Shown here: piece after piece, positions 25,931 through 34,265 of the stretch
Layout of the letters: every line of letters starts with the position of its first letter
Numbering within the stretch: the first letter of the stretch is position 1
Source: Clostridium tagluense
Lineage (GTDB): Bacteria > Bacillota > Clostridia > Clostridiales > Clostridiaceae
NCBI RefSeq assembly: GCF_003865095.1
Contig: NZ_BHYK01000012.1
Coordinates: forward strand, 1-64,000
DNA length: 64,000 nt
Direction of reading: 5' to 3'
Translations under genes and position numbers: made by a program
The notes under the pieces: generated by a model
What the model saw: the letters and a program-made list of their open reading frames with translations, nothing else
Told to the model about the DNA's origin: nothing
The model's database searches: none

Positions 25931-27499
25931 GTGCTTAAAATAAACAATTTAATGGAATATGATGATATCCGACATAAGAAAAAATGTGATGAAGAACATT
26001 ATAATGAAAAGCAAGATAAAAGGGATCATAGTGATGATCAGCATAAAAGAAAACAAGATGAAAAGCAACATAAAAGGGAACATAATGATGAGCGGCGTAA
26101 GAGAAAACAAGATAAAAAACAACATAAAAAGGATCATAATGATGAGCGTCATAAGAGAAAACAAGATGAAGAGCATCATAAAAAGAATCATAATAGTGAG
26201 CTACATAAAAGAAAACATCACGAAAAACATCATGACGAAGTAGATCAAAAAAGGGAGCATGATAAAAATTATTTTATAGAAAGAGATTTATTTAATTTTT
26301 TTAAAACTTATATTGCAGAAAATAATAACTATGTTCCCTTAGAAAATAATCTAGAAGAGGAAAACCTTGATATACCCAAGGCGGATGACATAGAAAATGA
26401 TGTAGAAGATGAGAATCGTAATTTATCAAAGGATGATGACTTAGAGAACAATGTAGAAGACAAAAACCTTGATATACCCAAGGCGGATGACATAGAAAAT
26501 GATGTAGGAGATGAGAATCGTAATTTATCCAAGGATGATGACGTAGAGAATAGTGTAGAAGAGAAAAATCTTGATATACTCAAGGAGGACTTAGAAAGTA
26601 GTGTAGAAGATGAAAACTGTAACTTATCCAAGGAAGATAGCTTAGAAAATAAGAATTATACTTGTTTTGAAGATTTATATAATGAAGACTTGCTAGAAGA
26701 AAATCACAATACCATTCCAATAGAAGAGTTTTCTAAAGATACACTTAATAATCAAGTGGACGAGGTTAAAATTGTGAATTTTAAAACAGTGGTTACTTCT
26801 GAAATGCTACCTCTTTGTGAGAATATTATTCATACTTCAGAAGTCACTGTAGAGCCTGTAACAGTAAAAATTCCAGTAGTGTTAACAGAATGTACTCTAA
26901 CTATTACTGTTGAGTCTTCGCTTAAGCTAGAGGATGTTGTATTAGAAATTAAACACATTAGAAAAAATGTATATTTAAATCAGTGCGAACTTATCCCGAG
27001 TTCTGAAGATGGAAAACCCAATACAGGAATACTATTTGTAGATGGCTTTATTAGGAAGAATATAGAATACACAACCAAAGATCATAATGATAAGGGGGTG
27101 TCATGCGGAAGGGTTAAACATGCTACAGCTGAAGTTCCTTTTAAATGTACTACCAGAGTAACGTTTAAGTCTTACCCTAAGTTTAAACCAAATAATTATC
27201 AAGAGGAAGTGAAAATACTAAAAACTAGCATTAAAGTTTCTAATCCCTGTGAGGAAGGCATAATTGGAGAAGATAATCGAGAGCAAAATTTTAAAATAAT
27301 CGAATACTTTAATGAAAAAGTATCCTGTGAATTAATTAGTGCTGAAATTATTGAATCTGATATTCTTGAAAATCCAATAAATAAAGAGTATAAAATACCT
27401 TTAGAACAAGGATTTCACAGCATCACTGAAAAGGTAGTGTTATCACTAACAATAAAATTATTACAAAATCAACATGTAGATATTTCAAAAAAAAATTAG
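25931..27499 (+). CDS. CsxC-like protein with basic and acidic tandem-repeat N-terminus, paralogue 2
   Basis: The 522-aa protein starts at GTG after an AGGAGGAG site. Residues 28-99 are four copies of an 18-residue His/Lys/Arg-rich unit (HKR-HNDER-KRKQD type). Residues 145 to about 240 are an acidic repeat with a 17-residue unit, arranged as 34-residue pairs (NLDIPKADDIEND...). The C-terminal half (about 275-522) is the CsxC-like domain (KIPVVLTECTLTITVES, EIKHIRKNVYLNQ, GFIRKNIEYTT, LLQNQHVD), more diverged than the other two copies and with fewer cysteines. The charged blocks may drive electrostatic assembly or metal binding in the spore coat or exosporium; this is inference. Confidence 0.7.
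   Translation: MLKINNLMEYDDIRHKKKCDEEHYNEKQDKRDHSDDQHKRKQDEKQHKREHNDERRKRKQDKKQHKKDHNDERHKRKQDEEHHKKNHNSELHKRKHHEKHHDEVDQKREHDKNYFIERDLFNFFKTYIAENNNYVPLENNLEEENLDIPKADDIENDVEDENRNLSKDDDLENNVEDKNLDIPKADDIENDVGDENRNLSKDDDVENSVEEKNLDILKEDLESSVEDENCNLSKEDSLENKNYTCFEDLYNEDLLEENHNTIPIEEFSKDTLNNQVDEVKIVNFKTVVTSEMLPLCENIIHTSEVTVEPVTVKIPVVLTECTLTITVESSLKLEDVVLEIKHIRKNVYLNQCELIPSSEDGKPNTGILFVDGFIRKNIEYTTKDHNDKGVSCGRVKHATAEVPFKCTTRVTFKSYPKFKPNNYQEEVKILKTSIKVSNPCEEGIIGEDNREQNFKIIEYFNEKVSCELISAEIIESDILENPINKEYKIPLEQGFHSITEKVVLSLTIKLLQNQHVDISKKN
26012..26227 (+). repeat. Coding tandem repeat, 4 x 54 bp (basic)
   Basis: Four 54-bp units encode the 18-residue His/Lys/Arg-rich repeat of paralogue 2 (residues 28-99). 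The last unit is more diverged. Confidence 0.85.
26363..26566 (+). repeat. Coding tandem repeat, 2 x 102 bp (acidic)
   Basis: Bases 26363-26464 and 26465-26566 are near-identical and encode residues 145-178 and 179-212. A third, shortened and diverged copy follows. Each 102-bp unit is itself two related 51-bp halves. Confidence 0.88.
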
Positions 27500-27503
27500 T
27501 AGT

Positions 27504-27573
27504 TCTGTAACGTAAAAACATAAATTGTAATAGTATATAATATAAAGATTACACTATAAATCTTATATTTTAC
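27504..27573 (+). promoter_or_regulatory. Conserved upstream element of CsxC-like paralogue 3
   Basis: This block matches 24803-24871 along about 70 bases with few differences, whereas the bases between it and the start codon have diverged. Retention over this stretch suggests a shared promoter or regulator site. Confidence 0.5.
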
Positions 27574-27639
27574 CGAGCAGTTCACTAACTCTTGAACAAT
27601 AAGTATACTTTCGTTAATTCAAAAGGAGGATAATTTATT

Positions 27640-28458
27640 ATGAATATTGATTCTAAATTAAATCAAGAAAATCAAATAAACACGGGTAATGATTCATATA
27701 TTGCAGATATTGCAGATTGTTGTTTAAAAAATAATCATTGTGCAACAGTCACTACTCAAGCTGAAACAATAACAGAAGAAATTGATGTAATTCCTACTGT
27801 TATTTGTCCTGGGAATACAGTAGTTAAGCTCCCTGTTGTGCTAGCAGAGACAAAAATAATAATTCCTGTCGAAGCTACTATCACATTTGACCAAGTAGTT
27901 ATGGAAATTAAACGTACTAAAAAAAATGTATTTCTAACTCAATCTCGCTTAATTCCATTTTCTCAAGACAGCCGTACTGGCACTGGGATATTATTTATAG
28001 CAGGTTTTGTTAGAAAGAATATTGAGTATGCAACTCAAACTTGTCCATCAGGTACAAGTACAAATGTATGTGGAGATATAAGGCACTGTACAGTTCAAGT
28101 TCCGTTTAACTTTACTACTAGAGTTACTTTCCTTAGGCCACCTGTTTTTAATGAAAACACCACTCCAAGTGAAATAGAATTTTTTACAGATAAAGTTGAA
28201 GGCTGCGATAATTGTACAGATTCTGTACTTGGACGTAATCCTTGCGATCAGAGTTTCTTTATTACAGAATTCTATAATGAAAAACCCTATGTTGAATTAG
28301 TAAGGGCAGATGTTACTGAAGTTGATATTCACACAAATCCAATTTCAAGTTGTGAAACGCCTACAGAGCAAAGGGTTACACAACTAACCGAAAAAATAGT
28401 GATAAATTTAACGCTAAAAGTATTACAAAATCAGCAGGTAAGAGTTACGGCAGTTTAG
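27640..28458 (+). CDS. CsxC-like spore-surface (exosporium) protein, paralogue 3
   Basis: The 272-aa protein is a close copy of paralogue 1 from the CATVTTQAE motif to the QQVRVTAV end. Only the first 40 residues differ clearly. The same pattern of cysteines is kept (TQTCPSGT, CGDIRHC, GCDNCTD, NPCDQ), which suggests disulfide or other cross-linking in an assembled layer. An AGGAGG site and a conserved 70-base upstream element are present. The terminator after it matches the hairpin before paralogue 1. It is probably the product of a duplication and works with paralogue 1 in the same structure. Confidence 0.72.
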   Translation: MNIDSKLNQENQINTGNDSYIADIADCCLKNNHCATVTTQAETITEEIDVIPTVICPGNTVVKLPVVLAETKIIIPVEATITFDQVVMEIKRTKKNVFLTQSRLIPFSQDSRTGTGILFIAGFVRKNIEYATQTCPSGTSTNVCGDIRHCTVQVPFNFTTRVTFLRPPVFNENTTPSEIEFFTDKVEGCDNCTDSVLGRNPCDQSFFITEFYNEKPYVELVRADVTEVDIHTNPISSCETPTEQRVTQLTEKIVINLTLKVLQNQQVRVTAV

Positions 28459-28496
28459 TACATGTCTGCAATAACTGCATGAGATTGTTAGAATAC

Positions 28497-28540
28497 AAAA
28501 AACAGTAAACATAAGAGTAAATCTTATGTTCCTGTTTTTT
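28497..28540. terminator. Terminator closing the CsxC-like cluster
   Basis: A 19-bp stem with one mismatch and T-runs at both ends lies between the convergent paralogue 3 and the truncated paralogue. It is a near copy of the hairpin at 24697-24739. Confidence 0.8.
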
Positions 28541-28608
28541 AATACATAATTCTTTCTGTATTAAATGTATATACCTGTTTTTATGAAATGCTAATAAAAG
28601 GTTTATTG

Positions 28609-29124
28609 CTAATACATGGGGAGTACCTTACTATTAGTTAAATATATCTCATTTTTGATGTTTTTTACATCTAATGTAGCATTTTTTAATTTAAATGTTA
28701 ATTCAATAGGAATATCTATATTTATTTTTGATATTATGATGGGAACTGTTAATATGAAGTTTTCATTATGATTAGTATTTATATTTTCAGTAATTTCATA
28801 AATATCATTGTCAGGAGTATCAGCAGTAGTATTATTATTATTATTATTATTGGTATTAATTTTAATTTTATCTTTTATACATTTCGTATCATCTTCTATA
28901 TTTTTTTCTTGTATAGGAAATATACGGTCTAGATCCATTATATCTTTTGCATCCCTTTTGACACTTGAATTATTTAGGTCTATATTGTTTTTAAGTTTAA
29001 TATTTGGTGAGTTTTTTTTAGAAATTTTATTAATATTTTCACTATAATATGATTGCTGCAGAATATTGATAATAATAATTAGTTTTAATATATTTAATTT
29101 ATCACAGTTATTGTATTGTATCAT
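28609..29124 (-). CDS. Truncated CsxC-like protein, paralogue 4
   Basis: This 171-aa protein on the opposite strand ends with a recognisable first part of the CsxC-like domain (VPIIISKINIDIPIELTFKL, then VKNIKNEIYLTNSKVLP). It stops exactly where the full-length copies continue with the second half of the domain. The residues before it are Asn/Ile/Lys-rich and disordered, with a poly-Asn run encoded by an ATT/AAT microsatellite at 28831-28851. No continuation is found downstream. It may be a pseudogene or a shortened but expressed variant; a GGAGT site precedes the start. Confidence 0.6.
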   Translation of the reverse strand: MIQYNNCDKLNILKLIIIINILQQSYYSENINKISKKNSPNIKLKNNIDLNNSSVKRDAKDIMDLDRIFPIQEKNIEDDTKCIKDKIKINTNNNNNNNTTADTPDNDIYEITENINTNHNENFILTVPIIISKINIDIPIELTFKLKNATLDVKNIKNEIYLTNSKVLPMY

Positions 29125-29394
29125 AGAAAAATACTCCTTTCTTATAGAAATTAGGCACCTGAAATTCTTCCTTTTATTAAGGCATAAATACCTACTTTAT
29201 AATATGTGGAAAATAAAAAAAGAGTTACTTTTAAAATGGATATATTTTAAATTCCAAAAATAAAAGATAAAAGTATAGAACAGTTGAAATAATATAGGTA
29301 AATGAAGTAATATATAAACAAGTAGGATATAATAGTCTTGTAGTAAAGTACAGAAAATAAAATAAACTTTATTAAAACAGTGGAGTTGGTAATT

Positions 29395-29712
29395 ATGTCG
29401 CAGCAAAATATTTTTGATGAAAAAGTTAATATTAAAGAGAAAGTAGAAATTGACATTAGGAAGCCCAATAAGTACAACGTAATCATTCACAATGATGATT
29501 ATACAAGCATGGAGTTTGTTGTGCAGGTTTTAGTTGGAGTTTTTAAAAAACAGGTTGTGGAAGCCACAAAAATTATGTTTGATGTCCATAAAAAGGGTAG
29601 AGGCATTGCAGGAATATATAGCTATGATGTAGGTGTAACAAAAATCATCCAAGCTATGGAGATGTGTGAAGAAAGTGGGTTTCCATTAAAATTAACCCTA
29701 GAAGAGGAGTAA
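29395..29712 (+). CDS. clpS: ATP-dependent Clp protease adaptor ClpS
   Basis: I chose the ATG at 29395, which follows GGAG by 9 bases, giving 105 aa. A GTG at 29380 is open but lacks a site. The protein shows the ClpS core: KYNVIIHNDDYTSMEFVV with the Asn-Asp pair that reads N-end-rule residues, then VFKKQVVEATKIMFDVHKKGRGIAG. ClpS delivers N-degron substrates to ClpA. The clpA gene follows 2 bases after the stop, the standard arrangement. Confidence 0.94.
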   Translation: MSQQNIFDEKVNIKEKVEIDIRKPNKYNVIIHNDDYTSMEFVVQVLVGVFKKQVVEATKIMFDVHKKGRGIAGIYSYDVGVTKIIQAMEMCEESGFPLKLTLEEE

Positions 29713-29714
29713 TT

Positions 29715-32009
29715 ATGCAATTAGATAATATAGTAAATGAGATTATTACTGCAGCTTATAATGAAGCGCAAATGTCCAATCATGAATATTTCACACCAGA
29801 ACATATTCTTTATGCCTCTTTATTTTTTGAAGAGGGAATTGATATAGTAGAGAATAGTGGTGGTAATGTTAAGAGACTAAAAAAACAGATAATTAAATTT
29901 TTAAAGGAAAATATAGATGTTGTAGAAGACGCGGAGCCGATACAAACCATTGGAATCCAGACAATTTTATCAACAGCTGAAGATCACGTTATGCTTTCTG
30001 GAAAAGAGCTGGTTAAGATTGGTGATGTGATTGTAGCCATGTATGATGACGAGGAAAGCTTTGCTTCATATTTTTTGAGAAAACAGCAAATGAAAAGAAG
30101 GGATCTTCTCAATTACATAGCTCATGGTATTTCTGTAGTAGATACTTTTGATTTTGCAGGGACAACAAATCATGAGCAAGAAGAAGCAGTTGAATTTGAG
30201 GAAGGCGAAGAAGATTTAGAACACACATACGACGAAGAAATAGATTCCAGTGGGAAAGAAAATTTTTTAAGTGATTTTACTGTGGAGTTAACGCAGAAAG
30301 CCAGCAGAGGGGAAATGGATCCTCTTATTGGCAGGCAAGATATTCTGCAAAGAACACTACAAGTATTATGTAGGAGACTTAAAAATAATCCAGTGCATGT
30401 AGGAGAACCGGGGGTAGGTAAAACTGCTATCACGGAGGGGCTTGCGCAATTAATTGTAGAAAACAAAGTCCCTAAGATATTACAAGGGAGCAAGATATAT
30501 TATTTGGACATGGGTTCTCTCCTTGCAGGTACAAAGTATAGAGGTGATTTTGAAGAACGTATAAAAAAAGTATTAAGGGAAATTAGTAAAGAGGAAAAGC
30601 CTATAGTGTACATTGATGAGATCCATACCATAGTTGGAGCTGGGGCAGTTTCTGGAGGCTCCATGGATGCTTCTAATATTTTAAAACCATTCCTTGCAGA
30701 TGGTAAGGTAAGGTTCATTGGATCAACTACTTATGATGAATATAAAAAGCATTTTGAAAAAGATAGTGCACTAGCTAGAAGATTCCAAAAGATTGAAGTG
30801 CCGGAGCCATCTATTGAAGATACCTTTAATATTCTTATGGGACTTAAAGATAGATACGAAGCTTACCATAAGGTTACGTACAAGGAAGAAGCTTTAAAAA
30901 CCGCAGCAGAACTATCTAGCAAGTATATTAATGATAGATATCTTCCAGATAAAGCTATAGATATTATGGATGAAGCTGGTGCTTATGCTAGGCTTAATTC
31001 TGAGGATAGTGAAGAAAATATTATTATAACGGAAGGTGCAGTGGAAAAAATAGTAGCTTCTATTGCAAAAATTCCAGAGCAAAGTGTGTCAAACAATGAA
31101 ACTTTAACACTAAAAAATCTAGACCAAAGTTTAAAGAAGCAAGTTTTTGGGCAAAGTGCCGCTATAGACACTCTAGTAAGAGCTATAAAGAGATCTAGGG
31201 CGGGATTTAATGATGAAGAAAAACCAATAGCATCTCTTCTTTTTGTGGGTCCTACTGGAGTCGGAAAAACAGAAGTAAGTAAGCAATTATCAAAGAGCCT
31301 CGCTATTCCACTTATTAGATTTGATATGAGTGAATACCAAGAGAAGCATACTGTGGCTAGACTTATTGGCGCACCACCAGGATATGTAGGTTATGAAGAG
31401 GGTGGACTATTAATCGAAGCCATTAAAAAAACCCCTCATTGTGTGCTATTGCTTGATGAAATTGAAAAAGCTCACCCAGATGTATATAATGTGTTACTTC
31501 AGGTTATGGACTATGCAACATTGACTGATAACACTGGTAAAAAGGCAGATTTCAGAAATGTTATTTTAATAATGACATCTAACGCAGGAGCCAGAGAAGC
31601 TAGTAAAAATATAATTGGATTTGGAGATAGAATAGAATCAGGAGAAGCAGTCACTAAAGAAGTAGAACGAGTATTTTCTCCAGAATTTAGAAATAGATTG
31701 GATAATATAATTGTATTTAATAAAATTGACGAAGCTATGGCTCTTCAAATAGCTAAAAAAGCTATGAAACAGTTCCAGGAAAAGCTTTTAACTAAAAACA
31801 TAAAATTAGTGGTAACAGATAATTTATATGCTTGGTTAAGTAAAAAAGGCTATTCAGAGGCCTATGGTGCTAGAGAAATCAATAGAGTAGTTCAACAGGA
31901 GATAAAGACCTATTTTGTTGATGAAGTGCTGTTTGGTGATCTTTGCACAGGTGGTAGCGCAACAGTTGATATTGTGGATGGTAAACTTAAAATTATTAAA
32001 GAAAAATAG
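29715..32009 (+). CDS. clpA: ATP-dependent Clp protease ATP-binding subunit ClpA
   Basis: The 764-aa protein has the double Clp-N domain (about residues 1-140), an acidic linker (about 150-180) and two AAA+ modules. Walker A motifs are GEPGVGKT (first) and GPTGVGKT (second), with Walker B YIDEIH and LLDEIE. The length and the absence of a coiled-coil M-domain fit ClpA and exclude ClpB or ClpC. It unfolds substrates for ClpP, which is not in this window. It is translated directly after clpS. Confidence 0.94.
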   Translation: MQLDNIVNEIITAAYNEAQMSNHEYFTPEHILYASLFFEEGIDIVENSGGNVKRLKKQIIKFLKENIDVVEDAEPIQTIGIQTILSTAEDHVMLSGKELVKIGDVIVAMYDDEESFASYFLRKQQMKRRDLLNYIAHGISVVDTFDFAGTTNHEQEEAVEFEEGEEDLEHTYDEEIDSSGKENFLSDFTVELTQKASRGEMDPLIGRQDILQRTLQVLCRRLKNNPVHVGEPGVGKTAITEGLAQLIVENKVPKILQGSKIYYLDMGSLLAGTKYRGDFEERIKKVLREISKEEKPIVYIDEIHTIVGAGAVSGGSMDASNILKPFLADGKVRFIGSTTYDEYKKHFEKDSALARRFQKIEVPEPSIEDTFNILMGLKDRYEAYHKVTYKEEALKTAAELSSKYINDRYLPDKAIDIMDEAGAYARLNSEDSEENIIITEGAVEKIVASIAKIPEQSVSNNETLTLKNLDQSLKKQVFGQSAAIDTLVRAIKRSRAGFNDEEKPIASLLFVGPTGVGKTEVSKQLSKSLAIPLIRFDMSEYQEKHTVARLIGAPPGYVGYEEGGLLIEAIKKTPHCVLLLDEIEKAHPDVYNVLLQVMDYATLTDNTGKKADFRNVILIMTSNAGAREASKNIIGFGDRIESGEAVTKEVERVFSPEFRNRLDNIIVFNKIDEAMALQIAKKAMKQFQEKLLTKNIKLVVTDNLYAWLSKKGYSEAYGAREINRVVQQEIKTYFVDEVLFGDLCTGGSATVDIVDGKLKIIKEK

Positions 32010-32011
32010 AA

Positions 32012-32048
32012 AAAAAGATGTTGCTAATAAAAATAGCAGCATCTTTTT
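32012..32048. terminator. Bidirectional terminator between clpA and motB
   Basis: A 15-bp stem with one G-T pair (AAAAAGATGTTGCTA with its near complement) between convergent genes. Confidence 0.8.
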
Positions 32049-32811
32049 ATTTGGTTTTTTCTGCTTTTGAAAATTTACTACTTAATATAATAATATCTAC
32101 GGTTCTATTCTTGGCTTTTCCTATTTCAGTAGTGTTATTTGCCACAGGTCTATTTTCTCCATAGGCTACTGCGGATATCCTTTTAGGATAAATTCCTGCT
32201 TTTGAAATAAGAAGTTCTGTAACATTAGTTGCCCTAATGGCAGAAAGCTGCCAGTTTGAGCTAAATTCATTATTGCTAATTGGTGTACTATCTGTGTGTC
32301 CTTCAATTCTTACATAGTTATCAACCTTATTTAGTATTTTCCCTATACTAATTAACTGCGTTATTGATTCAGCCTTAACATTTGATTTACCAATATCAAA
32401 GAGAAGTGTACTATTGAGACTTACTTGAAGTCCTCTTTCATCAATTTTAGTGGATACGTTAGAACTTAATCCATTTTCTTTTAAGTACTTGTCCACATTT
32501 TTTTTAATATCTTTCATTTTACTTTCTTCTAATGCTTTACCTCCATCAGATGCGGTGCTTTCTACAGGGGGCGTCTCAACTACCTTAGTACTTGGATCTG
32601 TTATACTTATAGCTGAGTCATTTCCAACAATACTTTTACCACCACCTTCAAAAGCCACGTTAAGTGACTGTGATAGCTGTTTATATTTTGTAGCATCTAA
32701 GGTGCTTGATGCATACATAATAACAAAAAATATCATAAGCAAAGTTATTAAGTCTGAATAAGTTAAAAGCCATCGCTCATGATTGGGTTCTTTTTCCTCT
32801 CTCTTTTTCAT
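32047..32811 (-). CDS. motB: Flagellar motor stator protein MotB
   Basis: The 254-aa protein has the N-terminal membrane helix with the proton-binding Asp context (WLLTYSDLITLLMIFFVIMYA). A linker and a C-terminal OmpA-like peptidoglycan-binding domain follow (about residues 120-245, with RIEGHTDSTPI and WQLSAIRATNV). It anchors the stator to the cell wall while conducting ions. It follows motA by 2 bases. The organism should therefore be motile or carry flagellar genes elsewhere. Confidence 0.94.
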   Translation of the reverse strand: MKKREEKEPNHERWLLTYSDLITLLMIFFVIMYASSTLDATKYKQLSQSLNVAFEGGGKSIVGNDSAISITDPSTKVVETPPVESTASDGGKALEESKMKDIKKNVDKYLKENGLSSNVSTKIDERGLQVSLNSTLLFDIGKSNVKAESITQLISIGKILNKVDNYVRIEGHTDSTPISNNEFSSNWQLSAIRATNVTELLISKAGIYPKRISAVAYGENRPVANNTTEIGKAKNRTVDIIILSSKFSKAEKTK

Positions 32812-32813
32812 TA

Positions 32814-33599
32814 TTATGCTCCCCCATTATCCATTTCATTAAACTTCTGTATTTGTTTCTTATCAAGGAAACCTTTTAACTTTTCTGCTAAGATATTAGG
32901 ATTTGCACCTTCTTGCATAAGAAGAACAGCTTCTATTATTAGTGACTTCTCTTTAATCTCTTCATTATTTAAATCCTTTAATCTTGAAGAAATAGGAAGA
33001 AATAGTAAATTTGCAGACCCAACACCATATAGAGTAGCTATAAATGCAACCGCAATTTTCTCTCCTAAAACAGATGGGTCAGAAAGGTTACTTAAAACTT
33101 GTACCAGACCCATAACCGTACCTATAACACCCATGGTAGGTGCAAGTCCACCTGCTGCCTCAAAGATACCAGCATTTTCTTTATGTCTTTCATAGGTTGA
33201 TTCAAGTTCAAATTCTAAAATGGTTTTTACCATTTGAGGGTCTACGCCATCCACCACTAGCTGTAAACCTTTTTTAATAAAAGGGTCTAATGCATCAGTT
33301 ATTTCGGCTTCAATGCTAAGTAACCCATCTTTTCTAGTTTTAAAGGATAAGTTTTTAAAATAACTTACAATTTCCACTAGATCCTTATCTTTTGCTGTAA
33401 ATATAAGCTTAAGCATTGCCGGGATATTCTTTAATTTTTTAGGCGAAGATCCGAGTCCTACGGATCCAATTGTACCGCCAAACACAATCATAGCAGCAGT
33501 CTCAGCTACAAGCATACCGGGACTTCCACCTTCTAAAATGAATGCAGCTACCAGTGAACCAAAACTTACTATTATAAATATAACTGGGTAAATATTCAT
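32814..33599 (-). CDS. motA: Flagellar motor stator protein MotA
   Basis: This 261-aa protein has four membrane helices with a large cytosolic loop between the second and third. The MotA signature is present: GGTIGSVGLGSSPKKL near the second helix, EAAGGLAPTMGVIGTVMGLVQVL and FIATLYGVGSANLLFLPI in the C-terminal pair. With MotB it forms the ion channel that drives flagellar rotation. It is first in a two-gene operon and has an AGGAGG site. Confidence 0.94.
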   Translation of the reverse strand: MNIYPVIFIIVSFGSLVAAFILEGGSPGMLVAETAAMIVFGGTIGSVGLGSSPKKLKNIPAMLKLIFTAKDKDLVEIVSYFKNLSFKTRKDGLLSIEAEITDALDPFIKKGLQLVVDGVDPQMVKTILEFELESTYERHKENAGIFEAAGGLAPTMGVIGTVMGLVQVLSNLSDPSVLGEKIAVAFIATLYGVGSANLLFLPISSRLKDLNNEEIKEKSLIIEAVLLMQEGANPNILAEKLKGFLDKKQIQKFNEMDNGGA

Positions 33600-33765
33600 A
33601 AATTCCTCCTATTCTTGAAGTTACATAATTTTTAACTTAATGTAACAACATGTAAAATATTATAATTATTATTAACAAATAAAATAATACCATAGAATAA
33701 TCTTCGAAGAAACTTATTTTTTATTTAGTCTTTAAAGATAAATATTTATTAAAATTTTATTATGA

Positions 33766-34134
33766 CTATTTTCTTGGGATAATTTCTATCCAGTAGCCAT
33801 CGGGATCCATAATAAAATATATTCCCATAGGCTTATTTTCAAAACAGATGCATCTCATTTTTTTATGGTGCAAATAGGCTTCCTCAAAATCATCTGTAAC
33901 TACAGCAAGATGAAATTCATTTTCGCCTAGATTGTAGCCTTCAGTTCTATCTTTAAGGCACGTGAGTTCTAACTTATGATTAGTAGTTTCATCACCTAAA
34001 AATATAAGAGTAAAACTATCATCGGTGGCATTAAATCTCCTAGTTTCTACAAAGCCAAGTGCCTCTTTATAAAATTTAACGCTTTTTTCTAAATCCAATA
34101 CATTAATATTATTATGGTCAAAAGAAAACTTCAT
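33766..34134 (-). CDS. VOC-family (glyoxalase I-like) protein
   Basis: This 122-aa protein has the two paired beta-alpha-beta-beta-beta units of the vicinal oxygen chelate fold. His7 (FDHNNINV), Glu55 (LELTC), His75 (EFHLAVVTDDF) and Glu117 (YWIEIIPRK) sit at metal-ligand positions. The order matches lactoylglutathione lyase. The true substrate in a clostridium, which lacks glutathione in most cases, is uncertain. It is a single gene on the minus strand. Confidence 0.85.
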   Translation of the reverse strand: MKFSFDHNNINVLDLEKSVKFYKEALGFVETRRFNATDDSFTLIFLGDETTNHKLELTCLKDRTEGYNLGENEFHLAVVTDDFEEAYLHHKKMRCICFENKPMGIYFIMDPDGYWIEIIPRK

Positions 34135-34265
34135 TTAACATAACCACCTTTTCTGAAAAATTTAATATATCACATATACTATATCATCATTATATATTTG
34201 TGATAAAATAAGGGCAATAGATTTATTATTTATAAAAAATATTTTAAATATAAGGAGATGTAACT

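Noticed and set aside
26012-26566. CRISPR-like direct repeats
   Set aside because: The units are contiguous, in frame and without unique spacers; they are protein-coding tandem repeats.
25949-26631. Long minus-strand frames opposite the repeat region of paralogue 2
   Set aside because: They mirror the low-complexity repeats (runs of Ile/Met/Phe or Ser) and have no ribosome binding sites.
29066-29490. Several 65-97-codon frames around the clpS upstream region
   Set aside because: They are rich in Ile, Phe, Leu and Tyr as expected from AT-rich noncoding DNA, and overlap each other without ribosome binding sites.
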